The notes under the pieces were generated by a model. The model saw nothing but the letters and a program-made list of their open reading frames with translations. It had not been told where the DNA came from and made no database searches. The position numbers and the translations under genes were made by a program. From assembly GCF_001411555.2 (NCBI RefSeq), contig NC_049909.1, positions 3,023,875 through 3,087,874 on the forward strand: 64,000 bases of DNA. The letters run 5' to 3'. Numbering within the stretch: the stretch's first letter is position 1; every line of letters begins with the position of its first letter. Shown here piece after piece: positions 57,417-64,000 of the stretch. Source of the DNA: Juglans regia. Taxonomy: Eukaryota; Streptophyta; Magnoliopsida; Fagales; Juglandaceae.

Positions 57417-58436
57417 TCAAGTTGCTGCTTTCTTACGGGTAAACCGCTGCAGAGATTTGGGAAGCTCATCTTCCTCACTTACTTTTTGCTTCTTTCTAGA
57501 CAGTTGGGGTTCCCGCATCTGTTGCTCCAAGAAAGGCCTTTTAACTTTAGTAATAATCTCCTGTTTCTTTTTCGCCCTCTTGCTCGGCTTATTCCTCCCC
57601 TTCGTTTTATTCTTCAAAGTAATGTTGCCCTTAACATCTTCTATGGCAGCTTCCATCTCGGCTTCTCTTTCCTCCTTTGTTGGCTTCTCTTTATTCCTCA
57701 CTGGCTTCACTGTACCGATCTTTGAAGGGTCCAGCATAATTGTCTCAGGTGGAAGCTTGTCGAGAAGGAGATGCACTTCCTTCTCTCTCCGCTGTTTGCG
57801 TGTTTCAAACGGGTTTGCCACCCAAGAATCAAAGTTGGGTTCCCCAGATCCTGGAACCAGAATACTGGACCAACCCATAGAGTGCCCAATGCCTAGAACA
57901 TCTTCGTATGGCCGAAACAACAAGTTTTTTATCTGGTATCCTTTCACCATTGAATGATTCATATATCTACTGTAATGCTCAGTTCCAGAGAGAATCTCTG
58001 CAAAGGAACAAGTTCCACGAGCAAGCAAACCTTTCTGGCTGAAATCTAAGGTATTTGCATGGCCTGGTAAAGTCTGGAGAACTTCATATTTCCTCAAGTC
58101 CCAAAGCTTAATTCTCCTTTCCTTCCCGGCCGTGGCCATGAGATGGCCATTAGGGTGGAATGCCAGGGCCGAAACAGGACCATGATGACACAGCATCTTG
58201 ACAAGGGGAGCAGAGCTGTTAGGGTTCCACATGGTAACAGTTCCACCTGAGTGACCCAAAGCAACAACCCCGTTGACAGTATTCACCCGCATTACATCAG
58301 TGCGGCCTAAACCAGTCCGATAACTTTTGGAAGCACCCGTTGATACATCTTGATAATGGAGATGCCCGAATTTATTTATGGATGCCAGGATGAAGTGGTT
58401 TTTCAAATACTGAAGCCTCAACACCGTACCATGATC
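57417..58436 (-). CDS. WDR46: WDR46/UTP7-like protein, last coding exon
   Basis: This exon encodes the C-terminal 339 residues, starting DHGTVLRLQYLKN right after a splice acceptor (TTTCAG, ending at 58437) and ending at TGA 57419-57417. WD40 repeats are seen in VSALAFHPNGHLMATAG and RIKLWDLRKYEVLQTLPGH. A BING4-type C-terminal region follows (GTEHYSRYMNHSMVKGYQIK, NPFETRKQRREKEV, LLDKLPPETI). A lysine-rich tail (KGRNKPSKRAKKKQEI) looks like a nuclear/nucleolar signal. WDR46 (yeast Utp7) belongs to the small-subunit processome that matures 18S rRNA in the nucleolus. The frame is open and free of damage. A GTG at 58424 is not a start, since coding continues across the splice site. It is the only clear host gene in the window. 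Confidence 0.93.
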   Translation of the reverse strand, partial: DHGTVLRLQYLKNHFILASINKFGHLHYQDVSTGASKSYRTGLGRTDVMRVNTVNGVVALGHSGGTVTMWNPNSSAPLVKMLCHHGPVSALAFHPNGHLMATAGKERRIKLWDLRKYEVLQTLPGHANTLDFSQKGLLARGTCSFAEILSGTEHYSRYMNHSMVKGYQIKNLLFRPYEDVLGIGHSMGWSSILVPGSGEPNFDSWVANPFETRKQRREKEVHLLLDKLPPETIMLDPSKIGTVKPVRNKEKPTKEEREAEMEAAIEDVKGNITLKNKTKGRNKPSKRAKKKQEIITKVKRPFLEQQMREPQLSRKKQKVSEEDELPKSLQRFTRKKAAT

Positions 58437-59721
58437 CTGAAAGATTGATGCACGTATTAGTTATGTTGCATCTCAAACAATAATCTAACATTAAATATCA
58501 GGAACTCCTTTGTGACATTCAATCTGGAAATAACCATTAAGAGTGAGCTGTGCATGCATGTGGACCCACATACATTCTCAGCTCAACGTTCAAGCTGAGA
58601 CACTAACAAGCCTAAACCATAGTTCATACTCAGTCTCTACAATGGACCCATGATTCTGTCCCATTGATAGACATTTCCTGTTTTATAACATGTCTGGCCA
58701 GCCTTTGCAGTTGATTGACCAATAAATAAATGGGAGTACAATATTGCTCAAGTAAAAAAGAAAATTGATTTGACTTATTAAAATGGAAAGACTATCAGTT
58801 CAAGGTGAACATTAATGATAATTGGACTCATACTCTGCTCCACTCCAGCCACATGAACAAAGGGATCATATCGCGAAAACCCATCAAAGTTCTAAGAAGT
58901 ATGACATAAAGCCAATTGAAAGTAAAGTTAAAACAGAATATGACTATTTCCCCACAGGAAGAACCATTTGAAAATGAGTAATGCTACTATGCCCCCTAAT
59001 TTATACCACTGACTTTGCCCCTTTGATGTGGCACCATATTGTGGTGCCACATGGCTTATTAAAAAAGTATCTATTCAAAACAAAATAGAGTCCGAAAATA
59101 TAAAAAGAGGAAGACTAAAACCCTAGATTCCCTCTACTCTTATGATTGTTTTTTTAATTTTTTTAATAAATCATTTGACACCACCTTGTGGTGCCCTATC
59201 AAGTGGGCCAAGTGAGTGGTATAAGTTAGGGGATAGTAGCATTACTCTTCGAAAATATATCACCAAAATGTTCGGATGAACACAAGACACCCACCAACTC
59301 ACCATAAGTGACTTGCCTAATGTACATATCATAAGCAAACAAGAGCACACGCTGGATCAACAAAGGAAAAAAATTGATACACCCCTAATTAATCAATTTA
59401 AGAGAAACGACAAGCAAAACCTCAGGATATGGAGCAATTCTAAAAAAGAAAAAAAAAACAGCTGTTGTCAGATGGGTTGCAAACTCATATGCAAGGCCTA
59501 AGGTCTATGTACTGTCCATATATTATATATTTATATAACCAGTAGCCCATTGACAATTATAGAGGAGCAATTGGTGGCAATATTAAAAACCAAGGTATAA
59601 CATGAATTATGTATTATATATTCATTAACTCATCCTCCTCAAACACCTCCAGGATAAACTCAAAGAACAAAAATTTAGCTCTAAAATAATCACACAAATC
59701 GTCCCAAAGAAGTATGCTGAC
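58437..59721 (-). other. Intron of the WDR46-like gene
   Basis: Donor GT at 59721-59720 and acceptor AG at 58438-58437 on the minus strand. It contains the MITE at 58976-59247. Joining the two exons gives CLK-DHG without a frame change, as in the family. Confidence 0.8.
58976..59247. mobile_element. MITE with 45-bp terminal inverted repeats, probably Mutator-type
   Basis: GAGTAATGCTACTATGCCCC at the left end is mirrored at the right end; the inverted repeat continues about 45 bp with few mismatches. Flanks TTTGAAAAT and TTCGAAAAT form a 9-bp duplication with one change. Long inverted repeats and a 9-bp duplication suit a Mutator-like origin. The interior has no coding capacity and includes a second dyad (GGCACCA...TGGTGCC, near 59032-59056). 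Confidence 0.8.
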
Positions 59722-59770
59722 CTTTAGGCAGTGAATTTCTATGCCCTCTGGACTATAAATATATGTGTAC
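59722..59770 (-). CDS. WDR46: WDR46/UTP7-like protein, penultimate exon
   Basis: A 49-bp exon between AG (59772-59771) and GT (59721-59720) on the minus strand. After one base of a split codon it reads YTYIYSPEGIEIHCLK, matching the conserved segment that precedes the DHGTV start of the next exon in this family. The phase joins exactly. The upstream exon should end in a frame contributing two bases of the split codon; it was searched for as far as 60950 and not recognised. Confidence 0.85.
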
Positions 59771-60956
59771 CTGCCATAATTTAGAGAAGTTAGATATAAA
59801 ATTCAGATGTAGCTTCATAATGCCGTACGAGAATATTATCAATATAAAAAATACATAATGAAACAACATTTTATATAATTAAACTCAAGTATAATGGCTT
59901 TGTACTAAAATAATAACCCTAAAAAATATATGAAATAATGATGATAATCCTTTTAAGGAATATAGCAGGCTATTACTGATGCTAACACTGCCTTACAACA
60001 CCATCTTGGTAACTATCAAATGACAACCAAGTGGCCACAGTTGGACATGGTTGAAAAGTCAACAAATATTTGCCTTGAACAAGGCAAACAAAGGGATATT
60101 TCAATGCCTTAAGAAAATGGCAAGGACGCAACTAGAATATATTAGTCCATGAAAACTTAAGTTTGGCCCCCCGAGGCACAAAGCAAATGGGGAAAACGAA
60201 CTGGCTCAGTCATGAGTCATAAAAATTTTACCACGTGTAAAATTGAGGTTCAGGTCTAACTCAAAGCACCAAAAGGACAAACAGGAGACCAAAATAGACA
60301 TTAAGCCAGGCTTCAACTAAGGTCGCAAGGAAAATTGTTCTAAGAAAAACAATTCAATTAATGACCACAAAAGTTTGGTTAAAAGCATTTAACTAATATG
60401 ACCATCGTAATGCAGTACGCCAGTCCTTTATAACCGTATCTTTTTTTTTATATAAGTACTTTGGAAAATGGAAAATTGAAATGCATGTATGGTGAAGTTA
60501 CTAAGTAAATGCCTCAAAGCGATGAATAAAAAAGTAGGCGTTAATCAGCGAAACTTCCCAACTTTGCTTTTTGCCTCCCTTTATAACCATCATATCTTAA
60601 ATTATGACAATGAAAAATCCCAGAGTTCTTTGTAGGAAAAACAACTATACCCAAAAAACCAAAATGCATAATAAATAAGAAAAGCAAGAAAATATGCTCT
60701 TCAGATCATGTTACAACAATACGGTATTGACAAATCGTATAGCAAAGCATAAAAAGGATAATGGTCACCAATCATAGGTTGTGCTTGTTTCGACGTAAAA
60801 TGAGGAAAAAAGAAAAATATATTCAAATGAAGATTTTTTTGGAAGAATTAATGATTTTCTGATGTTTAGTTGGCACCTTGAAAATAATACGGAAAAGAAC
60901 TTGTGTTTGGTTGCATTGAAAACCATAGCTTATATATATGACTTCATTTATTGATA
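59771..60956 (-). other. Probable intron of the WDR46-like gene
   Basis: AT-rich, with stops in all frames and no recognisable exon. It lies upstream of the penultimate exon on the minus strand. Confidence 0.5.
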
Positions 60957-61289
60957 ATTTTTTTAAAAGTAAAATTTTATTAATATCAACAGGTGTAACC
61001 AACTACATTGGATGTATACAAGTGAGAGAACACCTAACCCATAATAGATAACACAAATGAACAGTAAGTCCATCCAATATACACTAAGCCCGATTGGGAC
61101 AACACGCCTCCCCACAGCAAAGCAAATCACTGTAACTACCCCAACCCCTTGTTTCCACAAAACTAAGACTCCACCCAAAACTCCCTTAGAAGCTAAATTG
61201 GACCATTCTACATATTACACCTGAAACTAATACTCCAACCCTTCCTACAAGGATGGAAGAAGGCTTCATAATACATCTGGTCCTGCCCT

Positions 61290-62644
61290 CCCTCTAGTCC
61301 TCCCTCGACTTGAACTATCTCCCTTAGCGTCGTAGCTGATTGCCCAAGTAAGACGCTTTAACTCCCTGCTCTTCTTAAATCTTGATTTCGTTTCAAGTGA
61401 CCCGCCTCAATAGCAATGAGTAGTTTTGTGAATTGGGCATCAAATCCACCACATGTAACCCCCACATACTGTTGTATTTTGTTAACCATTTGCAAAACCC
61501 AATCCGATGATAAACCAACCAACGGAGGAAGAGATAATTGGGGGACAACATCTTCCCCAGACTAAGCTCTCAACTGTACACCAGGACCTAAACATTCCTC
61601 CTCGCAAGGCACCAACAACAAGCCCGAATTTTCCTCCACACCATCCTCTGCATTCAAATGCCATACCTCCTCAACAACACCCTTGTTGTCACAAGATGCC
61701 TGAAGAGATATTGAAAAATTGGTTCTCTTCGTCATGAATGGTGAGGCCATGGTCACCATTGGAGGTTTTGGGTTGGCGGCAAACCCATAAACTTCCTTCA
61801 CCTTTGGCGTGGGTGTCGTTGTTTTGTCTGCAAGAACTAGAGATGCGCCACCCCTCAACAATCCTTTCTATGCCACTTCGGCATACCTTACATCTCCCAC
61901 AAGCCTCGGCATTACACCATTTTCCTTCAGCTCCGATGTGGGGGTTATCGGGACAAAGGCTGATAACCCGACTTCGGCATACCTTACATCCTTTCCGCCT
62001 CAATAGCAATAAGTAGTGTTACATCGTTTCTTTGGGGAGAACACTGACCAAGAGTGTAACACTGAGCATCAACCTTTTCTGTGTCACCCGTGGTCAAGGG
62101 CATTCCATTTTGGCTGTCTCTACACCGATTTCCGACGTAGAACCCACTTCAAATGATCATGTTTTCCTTTTGACCCTCCACACTCTTCTAGATTTAGTTA
62201 TAGGGACAAAGGCCGAACCCAACTTTTTGTTTTCCTTTATCTGATTTTAACGAATGCGGGCCTATCTTGGGCCCCCTCTTGTTGGGCCTTACAGCTCGAT
62301 TACCTCCAACCAAAAGCAAGTCTATTTTTGTAGATAAAAAAGCAACCGCTGCCTCCAACTCGACAAGTTGGTTTTTCATCTCCTTTAATGTACTGTGCAT
62401 ATCTCTTTCAGCCATAGTCAAACTCCTACTAGTTCTGACCTTGCGTGGTTTGCATAGTCTCCAGATCACTTCCACAATTCCCCTTCTAGCCCTTGGAATC
62501 AAATTGAGTAACTAAGGTGTGACATATCTTCAAAGCTGCCACATATGATAGCCTCACCACCATAGTTGTGCTTGGGTCTGTTTGTTTCAACTCCAAATTA
62601 ATGTTCTGATGACCAAATGTCTTCTCTTTCCTTCCATTACCCAT
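61290..62644 (-). pseudogene. LINE ORF1 C-terminal part, broken
   Basis: Pieces in order: MGNGRKEKTFGHQNIN (62644), a coiled-coil-like stretch (DMHSTLKEMKNQLVELEAA, 62410), low-complexity repeats around 61870-62000 that include two copies of CTTCGGCATACCTTACATC, and RELKRLTWAISYDAKGDSSS at about 61365-61300, which matches the remembered end of the same protein family. Frameshifts separate the pieces. Confidence 0.4.
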
Positions 62645-62761
62645 AATCAAGAATGGATAAAAACAGAGCAGACTCTGCTAACTTTAAATTATTACATCGA
62701 TTTTCTATATTTCTTTCTCCCAACCCAGCCCTTCATACCCTTACAGAATGACTAGATCACT

Positions 62762-63085
62762 CTACCTACCCCCTCCACCATATTTGGTAACAGTTAGATA
62801 TCTTTTTTTTTTTTTATATAAGTTGGTAACAGTTAGATATCTACCATGCATGTTGGAGCCTCGTTGAGCCACAAAGCCTCTATTACCTTCGCACAAGTGT
62901 TTTGTGAATCCCAAGTTTCTCTCCGCCTGTAACACTGCTTCCACTGTAGCCACCAGCCACCCTATACCACTACAACCAATAACTACAAACCTCCAAACCC
63001 TTTTGCTCTTCTCCACAATTTTTATTGAGGACCTTGTTGTTTTTGTTGAAAGCTCAAAAGCCTTCGATTCCACCCAAAAGTGCAC
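62762..63085 (-). pseudogene. LINE ORF1 N-terminal part
   Basis: The frame reads MHFWVESKAFELS...IVEKSKRVWR...AQRGSNMHGRYLTVT...YGGGGR then stop. I recall this pattern (FWVESKSF, ERSRG, QRCSN-GRYL, YGGGGR) from plant hypothetical proteins encoded ahead of LINE reverse transcriptase. Beyond the stop the same frame continues with a second stop inside a piece resembling the usual PEGRxGxGW motif, so the gene is dead. A 39-bp insertion (19 bp plus a 20-bp duplication) within it keeps the frame. Confidence 0.45.
62784..62842 (-). mobile_element. 19-bp poly(A) insertion with 20-bp target duplication
   Basis: TTGGTAACAGTTAGATATCT occurs at 62784-62803 and again at 62823-62842, enclosing on the minus strand CTTATAT followed by twelve A. 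A long duplication plus an A-tail is the footprint of target-primed reverse transcription; here almost only the tail was copied. Confidence 0.75.
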
Positions 63086-63530
63086 AAACTAACCCATCTC
63101 AATCAGACCTTCAATTTCAAATGCAAAGCCTTCCTAAGCTCCATTCCTCTTCGTTGCCACAAAAGAGAGCTTCAACAAGGAGAGAGATAGAACACTGCAG
63201 ATCTGAACTCCCATCAATGCAAGAAGCTTTGTCGGCGCAGATCTTCACTACATTCTCCGTCCGAGTGTGGAGAGCTTCGATGAGGAGAGAGATAGCTGCA
63301 AGTTTGAACTCCTAGCGAGACAGTAAGCTTTGTCGGCGTAGATCTATGATCTCCACGAAAAGCCTGACAAGAGATAGATCATGTCACTGGAGAAGATCTC
63401 GACACCAGAGTACTCCCAGCAGAGTCGTTGGACGCCGTCGACTCTTTCTGTGTCGATGACACAGCCAACGGAGCCGTCAGTTGTATGCGTCACCACACTT
63501 AGGGCTCACGGGGCTCTAATAATTTCAGTA

Positions 63531-63610
63531 CTAAAATTATAAAAACAAAATCCCTAGAGGTATTTTAGGACTTGTTGGGAACAAAACTAATCCATGATTC
63601 TAGGGACTAT
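63531..63610. other. AT-rich sequence beside the LINE relic
   Basis: Nothing recognisable. Confidence 0.3.
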
Positions 63611-63760
63611 TGATAATTTTGATTTATAATATAAATATACTCTGGAAATATAGAAAATCAATCTAATAATTTTAAGTTACTTATTTGATAATTTTGATTT
63701 ATAATATAAATATACTCTGGAAATATAGAAAATCAATCTAATAATTTTAAGTTACTTATT
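63611..63760. repeat. Exact 75-bp tandem duplication
   Basis: TGATAATTTTGATTTATAAT starts at 63611 and 63686. The two 75-bp copies appear identical throughout, so the duplication is recent, or is an assembly artefact. Confidence 0.9.
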
Positions 63761-64000
63761 TGCAAAAATAATGTTTTTTAGATTTGCTGTAAATACAAAA
63801 TGAAGGAATTGAGAGAAAGTACATAAGGCCATAAGGAGGAGAAAACATCAAATCTAATAATCTTTAAGACTATTTGCAATATAAAATTCCTTTCACAAAA
63901 TATTAATTTTCTTTTATTTCAGCGAAAAACGACATCTATTTATTGTATGGGGGAAGAAAATGTGTAAAGGGGGGCAGAAAACGATTTTCCACCTCATGCA
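63761..64000. other. AT-rich sequence at the window end
   Basis: No gene or repeat is recognised. It may belong to an intron or the 5' flank of the WDR46-like gene. Confidence 0.3.

Larger units (their letters stand above)
60957..63530 (-). mobile_element. LINE (L1-like) relic with most of ORF2 deleted
   Basis: On the minus strand, from about 63530: a GC-rich leader with a repeated unit (CAAAGCTT...AGATCT, twice); ORF1 remains; then directly a fragment recalling the ORF2 endonuclease (SKGVLGGVLVLWKQGV, about 61165); and a 3' tail with CAATGTAGTTGGTTACACC, AATAAAATTTTA and an A-rich end at 60964-60957. The gap between the endonuclease piece and the tail shows that reverse transcriptase was lost. 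Similar 3' tails are common in plant LINEs. The limits are approximate and no flanking duplication was found. It probably lies in an intron of the WDR46-like gene, on the same strand. Confidence 0.5.

Noticed and set aside
57457..57957. 166-codon plus-strand ORF
   Set aside because: Lies antisense within the WDR46-like coding exon and is a shadow of it.
59771..60956. Further upstream exons of the WDR46-like gene
   Set aside because: The expected conserved residues before the penultimate exon were searched for on the minus strand and not found here; they may lie beyond the LINE relic or outside the window.

Overview
This is plant nuclear DNA, most likely from a dicot. It is AT-rich, contains one intron-bearing plant gene, and is otherwise filled with Ty3/Gypsy LTR retrotransposons, a CACTA transposon relic, a LINE relic and MITE-like elements. 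There is no sign of bacterial gene organisation, tRNA, rRNA or CRISPR. All identifications come from reading the sequence and from remembered family features; no database search was run.

Layout. 1-755: 3' part of an old LTR (family A). About 2150-7633: decayed CACTA (En/Spm) element with TNP2, DUF4218 and DUF4216 remains on the minus strand. 7634-10400: AT-rich intergenic DNA with (TA)n runs, a GC-rich inverted-repeat patch and a 73-bp tandem repeat. 10400-11042: LTR, PBS and gag start of a Tat/Retand-like element, cut off by the next one. 11043-22429: element A, a young Gypsy element with two nearly identical 4.43-kb LTRs and a 2.5-kb internal part without recognisable RT or integrase. 22430-29859: an Athila-like element whose pol is internally deleted, leaving an open frame that joins protease to the C-terminal integrase tail. 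29860-34834: inverted Gypsy gag/protease/RT fragments and LTR pieces. 34835-53728: LTR D1 holding solo LTR C, which holds solo LTR A' , solo LTR B (itself holding an opposite-orientation copy B') and a Tourist-like element swollen by an AT-rich satellite. About 53840-56660: truncated LTR D2 with a hAT-like insertion. 57417-59770: the 3' exons of a WDR46/UTP7 (BING4-type) ribosome-biogenesis gene on the minus strand, with a MITE in one intron. 60957-63530: a LINE relic, probably in a further intron. 63611-63760: an exact 75-bp tandem duplication.

The only host gene seen is WDR46/UTP7, and it is partial; its 5' exons were not found. Everything else is mobile or decayed. The history that can be read is old CACTA and Gypsy DNA, then the Athila-like element (LTRs differ by several percent), then element A (LTRs differ by roughly 0.6 percent by eye count), with many LTRs reduced to solo copies by recombination.

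The most interesting signal lies inside the LTRs. Families A, B, C and D are very different overall but share a structured non-coding module: a stem-loop whose two arms co-vary between copies, a pair of overlapping mutually exclusive hairpins, and in family A an array of six small hairpins that varies in copy number. B carries a 70-codon open frame just downstream of the overlapping hairpins, with a recognisable remnant in D. These look like RNA-level cis elements or a small LTR-encoded product and deserve a covariance search.
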